A stretch of 45,758 bases of DNA from Pseudomonadota bacterium (GTDB lineage: Bacteria; Pseudomonadota; Alphaproteobacteria; Rhodospirillales; Magnetospirillaceae). The DNA lies in contig JAJZVW010000024.1 of the NCBI GenBank assembly GCA_021847015.1, forward strand, positions 1 to 45,758. Reading direction: 5' to 3'. Below are positions 33,219 to 41,710 of the stretch, piece after piece. The notes beneath the pieces were generated by a model. The model saw only the letters and a list, made by a program, of their open reading frames with translations. It was not told the DNA's origin and did not search any database. How positions within the stretch are numbered: the stretch's first letter is position 1; every line of letters begins with the position of its first letter. The position numbers and the translations under genes were made by a program.

Positions 33219-34328
33219 CTAATACACCCGCCTCCGGAACAGCCAGCCGGCGGCGAAAAGACTTGCCGCCGCGACCAGCGCCATCGGCCAGTAATGCGGC
33301 CACAGCGAGTGTGCCGTGGCGCCTTCGAGGAACACGCCCCGGACCACGGCCAGGAAATGCCGCATGGGATTGGCCTGCGTCAGGTCCTGGATCAGACGCG
33401 GCATGTTGGCGATGGGGGTGGCGAAGTCGGACAAGGTGATCGAGGGGACCATGAACAGGAAGGCGCCGAGCAGCGCCTGCTGCTGGGTGACGGCCAGCGA
33501 CGAGATCATCAGGCCGATTCCCGTCACCGCCGCCACGAACAGGAAAAGGCCGAGATAAAGCGCGGGCAGGCTGCCGCGCAGCGGCACATGGAACCACAGG
33601 ATCGCGGCGAGGATGATAACGGTCGCCTCGACACCGCCGATCAGCAGGCCCGGCAATCCCTTGCCCAGCAGGATGTCGATCGGACGCATCGGCGTGACCA
33701 GCAACTGATCGAACGTTCCGGTCTCGCGTTCGCGGGCCACCGACAGGCCGATCACCAGCAGGGTGACGACCTGGGTCAGCACGGCGACGATGCCGGGCAC
33801 GATGAACCACTGGGAGCTCAAGCTGGGATTGTAGCGGGCGCGCATGTCCAAGACCGTCGGCGGAGTCTGGCCGCCATGGCTTTGCATCCAGGCGAGGCTG
33901 AAATCGGTGATGATGGAATTGGCGTAGCCGAGGATCAGCAAGGCCGTGTTCGAATTGCGGCCGTCGGCGATCACCTGCACCCGCGCCGGGCGGTGGAGCA
34001 GCAGGTCGCGCGTGAAGCGGCGATCGATGGACAGCACCATCGCCACCGTGCGCGAATCGATCAGTGCGTCGATCTCGTCGCCGCTGCGCAGAGACGCCAC
34101 CTCCCGGAACGCCCGGGAGCCGACGAAGCGGGCCACCAGATCGCGGGAGGCGGCGCTCTGGTCCTCGTCATAGACGGCGATGGGCACATGGTCGAGGTCG
34201 AAGGTGGCGGCGTAGCCGAACACCATGAGCTGGATCAGAGGCGGGCCGATCAGCACCATCCGGCTTTTGCGGTCCTTGAGGACGGCGAGCAGTTCCTTGA
34301 CGATCAGGGCGAACACCTGGTGCCACAT
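33219..34328 (-). CDS. ABC-2 type export permease (second of pair)
   Basis: A 369-residue ABC-2 permease. Residues 1-40 hold the first membrane helix (PPLIQLMVFGYAATFDL), followed by a large periplasmic domain of about 140 residues. Five further helices follow, including GIVAVLTQVVTLLVIGLSVARERETGTFDQLLVTPM, the family motif before the coupling region. The C-terminus has another helix and the arginine-rich end FRRRVY. It resembles YhhJ-type subunits of RbbA-linked exporters. The ATG at 34328 lies 20 bases after the stop of the preceding permease. It is the last gene of the arsR-led operon. Confidence 0.9.
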   Translation of the reverse strand: MWHQVFALIVKELLAVLKDRKSRMVLIGPPLIQLMVFGYAATFDLDHVPIAVYDEDQSAASRDLVARFVGSRAFREVASLRSGDEIDALIDSRTVAMVLSIDRRFTRDLLLHRPARVQVIADGRNSNTALLILGYANSIITDFSLAWMQSHGGQTPPTVLDMRARYNPSLSSQWFIVPGIVAVLTQVVTLLVIGLSVARERETGTFDQLLVTPMRPIDILLGKGLPGLLIGGVEATVIILAAILWFHVPLRGSLPALYLGLFLFVAAVTGIGLMISSLAVTQQQALLGAFLFMVPSITLSDFATPIANMPRLIQDLTQANPMRHFLAVVRGVFLEGATAHSLWPHYWPMALVAAASLFAAGWLFRRRVY

Positions 34329-34348
34329 GCTGTCAGTCCTATCGGGGA

Positions 34349-35470
34349 TCAGTCCAATCGCTTGCGCGCGCCGAGCCGGGCCACGCCGAGGAAAATGGCC
34401 GCCATCACGGCCAGCGCCAGCGCGTTGGGCAGGATCACCGCCCACACGTCGCCGGCCAGGAAGAGGGTCTGGAGAATGGCGACGAAGTACCGCGCCGCCA
34501 CGATATGGGTCATGAAACGCACCGCCGCCGGCATGCTGCCGATGTCGAAGATGAACCCGGACAGGATGAAGGCCGGCAGGTAGGTGGTGATGATGGCGAT
34601 CTGGCCGGCGACGAACTGGTTGCGCGCCAGGCTGGAGATCAGCAGGCCCATGCCGAGCGCGGCGAGCAGGAACAGCGCCGAGGTTCCGGTCAAGACCGCC
34701 AGCGAGCCGCGAAAGGGAACGCCGAACAGCGTCACCGCCATGACCACCGACGCCGTCATGCCGCCCATGCCGAGAAGGAAATAGGGCAGCAGCTTGGCGA
34801 GCAGGATTTCCCCGATCGTCGCCCGCGTCACCATCAGCGCCTCCAGCGTGCCGCGCTCCCATTCCCGCGCGATCACCAGGGCGGTCAGCAGGGCGCCGGT
34901 CAGCGTCATGATCATCGCGATCAGGCCGGGAATGAGGTAGTCCCGGCTGCTGACGGCCGGATTGAACCGGACCGTCTGCTGCACGGCGACCGGCAAAGGC
35001 GGCGGCGCGCCGCGTTCGGCGGCGCGGGCCTGCATCCAGTTCGCCCAGGTCTGTTGCAGATAGCCTTCGATGATGCGGGCGCTGTTGGCGTCCATGCCGT
35101 TGACGATCACGCCCACCGGCGCACCGCCCGCCGACAGCATCCGGCGCGTGAAATCCTCGCGCAGCCAGACGATGCCCGTCACCGCGTGCGCGTCCATCGC
35201 CTTTTCCGCCTCGGCGATGGTGGCGAAGGAGGACGTCCGGAAATAGGGCGATTGAGCGAACTTGCCGGTGACGCTGGCCGTCACCGCATCCGGGTTTTCG
35301 ACGACGAGGGCGATGGGGACGTCGTGCGCGTCGAGGGTGACCCCGTAGCCGAAGATCAGCAACAGGAAGGCCGGCAGTAGAAAGGCGACGGCCAACGCCG
35401 ACGGATCGCGCGCGATCTGGAGAAACTCCTTGCGCAACAGCCCGCGCAGGCGGCCGAACGATCCGCTCAT
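34349..35470 (-). CDS. ABC-2 type export permease (first of pair)
   Basis: A 373-residue permease homologous to the next gene. It begins with a cytoplasmic GLLRKEFLQIARDPSALAVAF and the first helix LLPAFLLLIFGYGVTLDAHDVPIAL, then a periplasmic domain, and continues with helices from YLIPGLIAMIMTLTGALLTALVIAREWERGTLEALMVT. The IAREWERGTLE motif is the ABC-2 coupling signature. The ATG at 35470 overlaps the stop of the double-ATPase gene (ATGA). Two different permeases probably form a heterodimer driven by the fused ATPase. The exported substrate is unknown. Confidence 0.92.
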   Translation of the reverse strand: MSGSFGRLRGLLRKEFLQIARDPSALAVAFLLPAFLLLIFGYGVTLDAHDVPIALVVENPDAVTASVTGKFAQSPYFRTSSFATIAEAEKAMDAHAVTGIVWLREDFTRRMLSAGGAPVGVIVNGMDANSARIIEGYLQQTWANWMQARAAERGAPPPLPVAVQQTVRFNPAVSSRDYLIPGLIAMIMTLTGALLTALVIAREWERGTLEALMVTRATIGEILLAKLLPYFLLGMGGMTASVVMAVTLFGVPFRGSLAVLTGTSALFLLAALGMGLLISSLARNQFVAGQIAIITTYLPAFILSGFIFDIGSMPAAVRFMTHIVAARYFVAILQTLFLAGDVWAVILPNALALAVMAAIFLGVARLGARKRLD

Positions 35471-37230
35471 GCGGCTCTCGTCGGCGCCGCCGCCTCGATG
35501 AGGGCGATGAAGGCGTCCTCCATGGTCGGGTCCGGATGGCCCTCGGTGCGGAGCCGGGCCTTGAGACTCTCCGAATCGCCGGCCGCGAGTATCCGTCCCT
35601 GCGCCATGATCACGAGGTGGTCGCAATATTCCGCCTCCTCCATGAAATGGGTGGTCACCAGAACGGTCACGCCGGCCTCGGCCAGCGCGTTGATCCTGTG
35701 CCAAAACTCGCGCCGCGCCAGGGGATCGACGCCCGAGGTCGGTTCGTCGAGGAACAGGATGTCGGGCTGGTGCATCAGCGCGCAGGCGAGCGCGAGGCGC
35801 TGCTTGTAGCCCAGCGGCAGGTCCCGGCTGGTGGCGGCCGAGACCGGGCCCAAGCCGAATTCCTCCAGCGCCCAGGCGATGCGTTCGCGCCGCAACGCGC
35901 CCCGCAGGCGGTAGGCGCTGCTGAAGAAGCGCAGGTTTTCCATCACCGAGAGGTCGCCGTAGAGCGAGAATTTCTGCGCCATGTAGCCCAAACGGCCGCG
36001 TGCCGCCGCCGCCGCGTGGCGGAGATCGTATCCGGCCACCTGCAAGGTTCCCCCGGACGGCGGCAGCAAGCCGCACAGCATGCGGAAGGTGGTGGATTTG
36101 CCGGCGCCGTTGGCGCCGAGGAGACCGAAGATTTCGCCCTTGCGAACCGAGAAGCTGACATCGTCCACGGCGCGGAAGGTCCCGAAAACGCGGGTGAGAT
36201 TGCGCACCGCGATCACCTCTTCGGCGCCGTCGCCGGACGCTCTCCCCGGAGCCGGGGGCCGGAAGGGTGCGGCCGCCGCGCCGCCGCGCGCCTTCAGAAG
36301 GGTGACGAAGCTGTCTTCGAAACGCGGAGGCACGGGCGTGATCCTCGCCGCCGCCGTGTCCGGCAGGAGGATCGCGGCCGAGGGGGGCGCGGCGGTTTCG
36401 GTGACGATGCGCACATAGGCGCCCTGGATGGTGGCGTCCACCACGCCGGGCGCCCCCGCAAGGCGCTCGTGCAGGCGCCGCTTGCCGATCCCGTCGGCGG
36501 AGACATGGAAACTATGGCCGGCCACACCGGCGGTGAAGCTAGCCGGATCGTCCGCCCCGATGATGCGCCCCTCGTGCATCAGCAGCACGGCGCCGCAGCG
36601 CTCCGCCTCGTCGAGATAGGAGGTGCTGAGCAGCACCGTCATGTTGGCGGTGCGGGTCAAATGGCCGACGATCGCCCACAGCTCGCGGCGCGAAACCGGA
36701 TCGACGCCCACCGTGGGCTCGTCGAGGAACAGCAGTTCAGGCGCGCGCACCAGCGTGCAGGCCAAGCCCAGCTTCTGCTTCATTCCGCCCGACAGCCGCC
36801 CGGCGAGCCGGCCGGTGAAGGGACCCAGTCCGGTCATGTGCAGAAGCTCGTCATACCGCGCGCCGCGCTCCGAGGCCGGAACGCCCTGCAACTCGGCGTA
36901 AAGGTCCAGATTCTCCCGCACGCTCAGATCCTCGTACAGGCCGAACCGCTGCGGCATGTAGCCGATCCGAGCCTGCGCGTGGGCGGGGTCCCGGCCGACG
37001 TCGATGCCCATCACCTCGATCCGCCCGCTTTCCGCGCGCAATAGTCCGGCGCACAGCCGCATCAGGGTGGTCTTGCCGGCCCCGTCGGGGCCGATCAACC
37101 CGGTAACCGCGCCCCGTTCGGCCCGGGCGCCGACGCCGTCGACGGCCGTGACGGTCCGTCCGCCCGCCCGGAACGACCGGGTGACGCCGTCGATGAGGAT
37201 CGCGGGCGGGGCGTCAGGGACGGGCGGCAT
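35467..37230 (-). CDS. ABC exporter with two fused ATPase domains
   Basis: A 587-residue cytoplasmic protein with two nucleotide-binding domains. The first has Walker A GLIGPDGAGKTT (residues about 45-55), the signature LSGGMKQKLGLA and Walker B LLFLDEPTVGVD. The second has Walker A LLGANGAGKST, Walker B ILFLDEPTSGVD and a degenerate signature, LPLGYKQRLALA, instead of LSGG, a pattern often seen in the second half of such fusions. A linker of about 90 residues joins the halves. It resembles the ATPase part of RbbA/YhiH proteins without their membrane domain. It overlaps the HlyD gene by 17 bases and the permease by four. Confidence 0.93.
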   Translation of the reverse strand: MPPVPDAPPAILIDGVTRSFRAGGRTVTAVDGVGARAERGAVTGLIGPDGAGKTTLMRLCAGLLRAESGRIEVMGIDVGRDPAHAQARIGYMPQRFGLYEDLSVRENLDLYAELQGVPASERGARYDELLHMTGLGPFTGRLAGRLSGGMKQKLGLACTLVRAPELLFLDEPTVGVDPVSRRELWAIVGHLTRTANMTVLLSTSYLDEAERCGAVLLMHEGRIIGADDPASFTAGVAGHSFHVSADGIGKRRLHERLAGAPGVVDATIQGAYVRIVTETAAPPSAAILLPDTAAARITPVPPRFEDSFVTLLKARGGAAAAPFRPPAPGRASGDGAEEVIAVRNLTRVFGTFRAVDDVSFSVRKGEIFGLLGANGAGKSTTFRMLCGLLPPSGGTLQVAGYDLRHAAAAARGRLGYMAQKFSLYGDLSVMENLRFFSSAYRLRGALRRERIAWALEEFGLGPVSAATSRDLPLGYKQRLALACALMHQPDILFLDEPTSGVDPLARREFWHRINALAEAGVTVLVTTHFMEEAEYCDHLVIMAQGRILAAGDSESLKARLRTEGHPDPTMEDAFIALIEAAAPTRAA

Positions 37231-38314
37231 CGTCCGCCCCGCATTTCAGAGCGGCGGCGTTTCCGGCCGGGGGCGGCTCCGCCGCCAAACTTTGAGTCTG
37301 GCGCGCCAAGCGCGCCGGCTGAGACAGATCGACCGTCACGGTCGCCGGCATGCCCAGGCGCAACTGGTCGCGCGAATTGCAGACGTAGATTCGGACCTGA
37401 TAGACCAGCCGCGTCCGCAGTTCGGTGGTCTCCACGGTCTTGGGCGTGAATTCCGCCGTCGGCGCGATGTAGCCGACCCAGCCGCGGTAGCCGTGCCCCG
37501 GAAAACTGTCCGTGGTGACGGTGGCCGGCTGGCCCAGGGCCAGTTTGCCGAGGTCGGTCTCCGACACGTAGGCCCGCACCCACAGCGGTTGGGTCAGCGC
37601 GATGGTGTAGACCGGCGTGCTGGGCGAGGCCATGTCGCCCGGTTCGAGGATGCGGTCCTCGACGATCCCGTCGGCGGGCGCGTACAGCCTGGTGTCGGCG
37701 AACTCCCGCTCCGCCAGGGTGGCCGCCGCCGCCGCCGCCTCGTAAGCGGTACGGGCGGCGGCGATGTCTTCGGCGCGGGGCCCCTTCACCGCCAGCACAT
37801 ACACCTGTTTCGCCGCCTCGTAAGTCTCGCGCGACGCGTTCAGTTGCGCCAAGGCGTTGTCCCGATCCTCGGTCGACGCGGCGCCGCGCGGCACCAGTCC
37901 GACCGTGCGGTCATAGAGAATCTTGTTGTTTTCGTAGACCGCGCGCAGCCCGTCCATCGTCGCCTTGGCCTGGGCGATCTCCTCGGGGCGGGAGCCGTTG
38001 ACGAGCTTGGCAAGGGTCGCCTTCAGGCTGTCCGCCTGCTGCCGGGCCTGAGCCAGACGGGCGGCATAGCGGGAATCGTCGATGCGGGCGATCAGCTGCC
38101 CTTTCTTCACCCGCGCCCCTTCCGACACGATCATCTCGGTGACGACGTCGCTGTCGTTGAAGGCGGGTTGGATTTCCCGGATATCGACATTGCCGTAGAG
38201 GACCAGCGTGCTGCCGCCCGCTGCGGGTTGACGGTGGACACCGAACCACCAGAGTCCGGCCCCGGCCAGGCCGGCGAGCACAACGGCCCCGGCCAGACGA
38301 CGACGCGCGATCAT
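37214..38314 (-). CDS. HlyD-family periplasmic adaptor of the ABC exporter
   Basis: A 366-residue membrane-fusion protein linking the inner-membrane ABC exporter to the outer-membrane factor. It has an N-terminal anchor (RRRLAGAVVLAGLAGAGLWWFG) and a lipoyl half-motif (YGNVDIREIQPAFNDSDVVTEMIVSEGARVKKGQLIARID). A long coiled-coil hairpin spans about residues 75-185 (QARQQADSLKATLAKLV and AREF-type heptads). The second lipoyl half TRLYAPADGIVEDRILEPGDMA precedes a beta-barrel domain. It is close to YhiI/YbhG-like proteins. The ATG at 38314 overlaps the stop of the outer-membrane factor gene. Confidence 0.93.
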   Translation of the reverse strand: MIARRRLAGAVVLAGLAGAGLWWFGVHRQPAAGGSTLVLYGNVDIREIQPAFNDSDVVTEMIVSEGARVKKGQLIARIDDSRYAARLAQARQQADSLKATLAKLVNGSRPEEIAQAKATMDGLRAVYENNKILYDRTVGLVPRGAASTEDRDNALAQLNASRETYEAAKQVYVLAVKGPRAEDIAAARTAYEAAAAAATLAEREFADTRLYAPADGIVEDRILEPGDMASPSTPVYTIALTQPLWVRAYVSETDLGKLALGQPATVTTDSFPGHGYRGWVGYIAPTAEFTPKTVETTELRTRLVYQVRIYVCNSRDQLRLGMPATVTVDLSQPARLARQTQSLAAEPPPAGNAAALKCGADDAARP

Positions 38315-39831
38315 TTTCCCTCGCCTCCCTTCCCGGCATTTTCGGCCGCGCCGATCCGAGCGCCGCAATCGGCGCACAGGGTCTTGTCGTCCCACCACCC
38401 GCCGCCCATGGCCACCATCAGCTGGGCGCTGTCGAGAAGGCGCTGGGCCTGGGCGCGGACATGGCCGAGACGCGCCTGCTGGGTGCTGCGCTCGGCATCG
38501 ACCAGCCGCAGCACGTCGGTCTTGCCCGCCGCGTAGCTGAACCGCTGAAGGTCCAGCGCCTCATTGGCGGCATCCAGCGCGCGCCGTTCGGCGTCGGCCA
38601 GTTGGGCGTCATGGCCGAGCGCGCGCAGTGTATCGGCGACCTGGCCGAAGGCCTGGAGCACGGTCTGCCGGTAGGTCGCCAGCGAGGCGTGGAATGCCTC
38701 GACAGCCCCCTTTTTCTGCGCTTCCAGCGCGCCGCCATGGAAGATCGGCGCGGTCAGCCCCCCGGCCAGGGTCCAGACGAGGCTGGATTGCTCGAACAGC
38801 GAGGTGGTGGCCAGGGCGGCGGTGTCGATCGAAGCGGACAGCGGAAATTGGGGATACATTTGCGCGGTGGCGATGCCGATGGCGGCGCTGCTGGCATGCA
38901 ACTGCGCTTCCGCCGCCAGGATGTCGGGGCGCTGGCGCACCAGGGCCGAGGGCAGGCTCACCGGCAATTCGGGCGGCAGGGAGAAATCGGCCAGATCGAA
39001 CCGGGGCGCCGTCCATTCCGCAGGGGACTTGCCCACCAGGATGGCCAGCGCGTCCTCGGCCGCGCTCTGTTGCTGTTCGAGCGGCGGCAGCAGCGCGCGG
39101 TCGCCCGCAAGCTGGGTCTCGGCGGTGAGCACGTCGTTGCGGCTGGTCTTGCCGGCGGCGAATTTGTCCTGGGCCAGCGCAAGGTTCTTCTCGTCGTCGG
39201 CGACGATGTCCTTGAGGGCGCCGATCTGCCGGCGCGCCGAGGCGATGGTGAGCGCCTGGGTCACGGCGTTGCCGGTGATGGCGAGATGCGCCGCCGCGAG
39301 CTGATAGCCCTCGATCTCGGCCAGCGCCGCCTGCCGTTCCACCTGCCGGGCGGTAAGGCCGAAGACGTCGGGCGAGTAGCTCACGGTCGGCCCGAGCGAA
39401 TAGAGGTTGAAGACCGGAAGACCCTGGCGGGCCGACGGCAGCAGGCCGAGAGCGAAGGCCGGCCCCTGCTGGCGCTCGGCCAGGGCGGCAAAATCGACCT
39501 GGGGATAATAGCCGCCCCGCGCCTGAAGCACCGACTGTTGGGCCTCGGCCAGCGTCGCCCGGGCCGCCGCGATGGTCGGACTGCCGGCCATCGCCTGCCG
39601 CACCACCGCGTCCAGCGCGGGCGAATGGAAAAGCCGCCACCACTCCGCCGGAATCGCCCGCCCCTCGGCCAGGCGCTGGGAGGGCTCGCCGCCACCCGGC
39701 GCCAGGGCCGGCTCCGCCGCCTTCGGGGTGTAGCCCGTCGCCTCGGGTGGCGCGGGCGGAACGAAATCCGGCCCCACCGTGCAGCCGCACAGCAGGAGGA
39801 AGAGCAGGGCGGGGGCGGCGCTACGCCTCAT
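38311..39831 (-). CDS. NodT-family outer-membrane efflux lipoprotein (TolC-like)
   Basis: A 506-residue outer-membrane factor that forms the exit channel. The signal LLFLLLCG precedes the lipidated cysteine in CTVGPDFVPP, the usual NodT-family opening. Two OEP repeats follow, with PTIAAARATLAEAQQSVLQARGGYYPQVD and QRPDILAAEAQLHASSAAIGIATAQMYPQFPLSASI. The C-terminus carries AGKTDVLRLVDAERSTQQARLGHVRAQ. The last 35 residues contain CADCGARIG, a CxxC pair that is unusual at the end of such a protein and could bind metal. It overlaps both the arsR stop and the HlyD start by four bases. Confidence 0.92.
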   Translation of the reverse strand: MRRSAAPALLFLLLCGCTVGPDFVPPAPPEATGYTPKAAEPALAPGGGEPSQRLAEGRAIPAEWWRLFHSPALDAVVRQAMAGSPTIAAARATLAEAQQSVLQARGGYYPQVDFAALAERQQGPAFALGLLPSARQGLPVFNLYSLGPTVSYSPDVFGLTARQVERQAALAEIEGYQLAAAHLAITGNAVTQALTIASARRQIGALKDIVADDEKNLALAQDKFAAGKTSRNDVLTAETQLAGDRALLPPLEQQQSAAEDALAILVGKSPAEWTAPRFDLADFSLPPELPVSLPSALVRQRPDILAAEAQLHASSAAIGIATAQMYPQFPLSASIDTAALATTSLFEQSSLVWTLAGGLTAPIFHGGALEAQKKGAVEAFHASLATYRQTVLQAFGQVADTLRALGHDAQLADAERRALDAANEALDLQRFSYAAGKTDVLRLVDAERSTQQARLGHVRAQAQRLLDSAQLMVAMGGGWWDDKTLCADCGARIGAAENAGKGGEGK

Positions 39832-40166
39832 GCGACCATGCCTTCCGGTTTCCCGGCCCGGGCAAGGTCGTGGCAATGGGGTTCCGTCCCGGCCAATGCC
39901 GCCGCCGCCGTGGCCAGCGTCGCCGCGGCCCAGTCCGGCAGACTCTCGTTCAGGCGGTAGTGGACCCATTGGCCCTTGCGCCGGTCCCGCACGATCCCGG
40001 CGTCCCGCAAGGCGGCGAGATGGCGCGACATCTTCGGCTGGGAGACCCCGATCGCCGCGACGAGCTGGCAGACGCACATCTCGCCCCGCATCGCCAGCAG
40101 GACGAGGGCGCGCAACCGGGTCGGGTCCGACAGAGCCGCGAAAAACACGGGGGGAAAGTCGCTCAT
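39828..40166 (-). CDS. arsR: ArsR/SmtB-family metal(loid)-responsive repressor
   Basis: A 112-residue winged-helix repressor. The recognition region is VSQPKMSRHLAALRDAGIVRDRRKGQWVHYRL. The helix before it contains MCVCQL (Cys31, Cys33), closely matching the ELCVCDL arsenite/antimonite site of classical ArsR. A CHD near the C-terminus might add a ligand. The gene is first in the operon and overlaps the outer-membrane-factor gene by four bases, so it should repress its own efflux operon until metalloid binds. The ligand is inferred from the cysteine motif. Confidence 0.93.
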   Translation of the reverse strand: MSDFPPVFFAALSDPTRLRALVLLAMRGEMCVCQLVAAIGVSQPKMSRHLAALRDAGIVRDRRKGQWVHYRLNESLPDWAAATLATAAAALAGTEPHCHDLARAGKPEGMVA

Positions 40167-40172
40167 GATACT

Positions 40173-40211
40173 ATGCCATCGCCTTAGACATATGCTGTCA
40201 AGGATGTATAC
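40173..40211 (-). promoter_or_regulatory. arsR operon promoter/operator candidate
   Basis: On the minus strand GTATACATCCTTGACAGCAT runs into ATGTC. It contains a perfect -35 TTGACA (40196-40201) with the AT-rich half-sites GTATAC and GCATAT on each side. A -10 is less clear: TGGCAT at 17 bases or CATAGT at 20 bases. The same arrangement recurs upstream of the permease gene, which supports an ArsR site. Confidence 0.55.
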
Positions 40212-40214
40212 TTT

Positions 40215-40359
40215 CAGCGGTTCTTATTATCGGTTTTTTCGTTGCCATCCCGAGCGCAGCCGAGGGATCTTTCCGGCATTGTCGGGTGAGGGATCCCTTC
40301 ACGCGCTCACGCCCGGTCGGGATGACAGCATGAGCGAGGGCGCGTAACGAGAACCGCCG
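40215..40359. mobile_element. Older degenerate copy of the MITE-like element upstream of arsR
   Basis: The left end CAGCGGTTCTTATTAT differs from the canonical end at one position, and the right end is GTAACGAGAACCGCCG. The core has TGCCATCCCGAGCGCAGC and CGGTCGGGATGACA. The flanking nine bases do not match, so the target duplication has decayed. It begins four bases beyond the arsR promoter motif. Confidence 0.7.
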
Positions 40360-40374
40360 ATCCACATAAGGCGG

Positions 40375-40611
40375 TCAGCCGCGAAGCCACCGTTCCACGG
40401 CGACCGCGGCGGGAATTCCGCCCGCGTGCACGACCTTGCCGTCGATGACGACGCCCGGGGTGGACATCACGCCGTAACCCATGATGGCGGCGACGTCGGT
40501 CACCTTCTCGATATCGACCTCGATCCCCAGGTCCTTGGCCTTGGTCGCGATCAGCTTGGCGGTGGTGACGCAATTGGCGCAGCCCGAGCCCAGCACCTTG
40601 ATCCGCTTCAT
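40375..40611 (-). CDS. Thioredoxin-fold mini protein with CxxC (redox-active disulfide type)
   Basis: A 78-residue thioredoxin-like protein of the TM0996/MTH895 type. The active site is LGSGCANC (Cys11, Cys14), followed by TTAKLIATKAKDLGIEVDIEKV and the cis-proline segment MSTPGVVIDGKVVHAGG. Such proteins are common next to DUF318/ArsP permeases, as here, where the permease stop lies 11 bases upstream. It may keep the permease cysteines reduced or hand metalloid to it; this is inference from context. Confidence 0.88.
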   Translation of the reverse strand: MKRIKVLGSGCANCVTTAKLIATKAKDLGIEVDIEKVTDVAAIMGYGVMSTPGVVIDGKVVHAGGIPAAVAVERWLRG

Positions 40612-40622
40612 GGGAGACTCCT

Positions 40623-41588
40623 CTAACCGAGTATGGCGTTGAACAGATAGCCGACGCCGACGAAGGCGACGGCGAGGAAGGCGGCGAAGAACGCCAGCAT
40701 CGGAACCTTCAGCACCTTGCGCAGGATCATCAGTTCGGGCGCCGAGATCGCGGTGATGCTCATCATCAGGGCCAGCACGGTGCCCACCGGCAACCCCTTG
40801 CCCAGCAGGGCCTCGACGACCGGGATCATCCCCGCCGCGTTGGAGTAGAGCGGGATGCCGACCAGCACGGCGAACGGCACGGCGAAGGGGTTGTCCGGCC
40901 CGGCGTGCCGGGCGAAGAAGTCCTGCGGCACATAGCCATGCAGGCCGGCGCCGATGCCGATGCCGATCAGGACGTACAGCCACACCCGCCCGACGATCTC
41001 GCGCACCTGCGCGGCGCCGAAGGCCACCCGCCCCCGCAGGCTGCGGTCGACCGCGACCTCGGCCACCTCGCCCATGCGGATTTTCCACACGTAATCCTCG
41101 ACGAAGCGTTCCATCCCCAGCGCGTCGATCACTAGGCCGCCGACAATGCCGACCGTCATGCCGGTGACGAAGTACAAGGCAGTGATCTTCCAGCCGAGCA
41201 GGGCGACCAGCATCACCACCGCCACTTCGTTGACCATCGGCGAGGTGATCAGGAACGTCATGGTCACGCCCATGGGAACGCCGGCCTCCAGCAGGCCGAT
41301 GAACAGCGGCACCGCCGAACACGAGCAGAAGGGGGTGACCGCGCCCAAAAAACCGGCGAGGACATAGGCGGGGCCGCGGCGGGTGCCCGCCAGCGTCCGG
41401 CGCATCCGTTCGGGCGTCAGCATCGTGCGCAGCACGCCGATGGCGAAGACGATGGCCACCAGCAGCACGAATATCTTCGTCACGTCCTCGACGAAGAAGT
41501 GGACCGCGTCGCCGAGCTTGGTGTCCGCCGACAGGCCGAGGAGGGTGAACGCGACCCAATCGGCCAGGCGGGTAAAGACGGCGAACAT
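40623..41588 (-). CDS. ArsP-like permease (DUF318 family)
   Basis: A 321-residue membrane protein with about eight helices in two repeats. The signature TPFCSCSAVPLFIGLLEAGVP (Cys88, Cys90) and the second-half equivalent VGIPLYSNAAGMIPVVEALLGKGLP are those of the DUF318/ArsP permease family; some members export trivalent organoarsenicals. ITSPMVNEVAVVMLVALLGW is also conserved. The cysteine pair is expected to bind the substrate. It is transcribed with the CxxC mini-thioredoxin and is preceded by a promoter motif shared with the arsR operon. The exact substrate is unknown. Confidence 0.88.
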   Translation of the reverse strand: MFAVFTRLADWVAFTLLGLSADTKLGDAVHFFVEDVTKIFVLLVAIVFAIGVLRTMLTPERMRRTLAGTRRGPAYVLAGFLGAVTPFCSCSAVPLFIGLLEAGVPMGVTMTFLITSPMVNEVAVVMLVALLGWKITALYFVTGMTVGIVGGLVIDALGMERFVEDYVWKIRMGEVAEVAVDRSLRGRVAFGAAQVREIVGRVWLYVLIGIGIGAGLHGYVPQDFFARHAGPDNPFAVPFAVLVGIPLYSNAAGMIPVVEALLGKGLPVGTVLALMMSITAISAPELMILRKVLKVPMLAFFAAFLAVAFVGVGYLFNAILG

Positions 41589-41662
41589 GGCGCTTCTCTC
41601 TCGAAAGTCCGGGCGAACCCCGCCCGGCGGCCAAGGCGGGCTGGACGGGTCCGCACGCGAGA

Positions 41663-41699
41663 AATATGCGTTACGGCATATATGCGGTCAAGCGTATAT
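41663..41699 (-). promoter_or_regulatory. Permease promoter with ArsR-type operator
   Basis: On the minus strand a -35 TTGACC (41686-41691) and a -10 CATATT (41663-41668) are separated by exactly 17 bases. An inverted repeat, ATATATGC and GCGTATAT with a six-base centre (41678-41699), spans the -35. The sequence TATAC, CTTGAC, GCATAT is shared in order with the arsR promoter at 40173-40211. Confidence 0.65.
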
Positions 41700-41710
41700 T
41701 TTTTCGTCCC

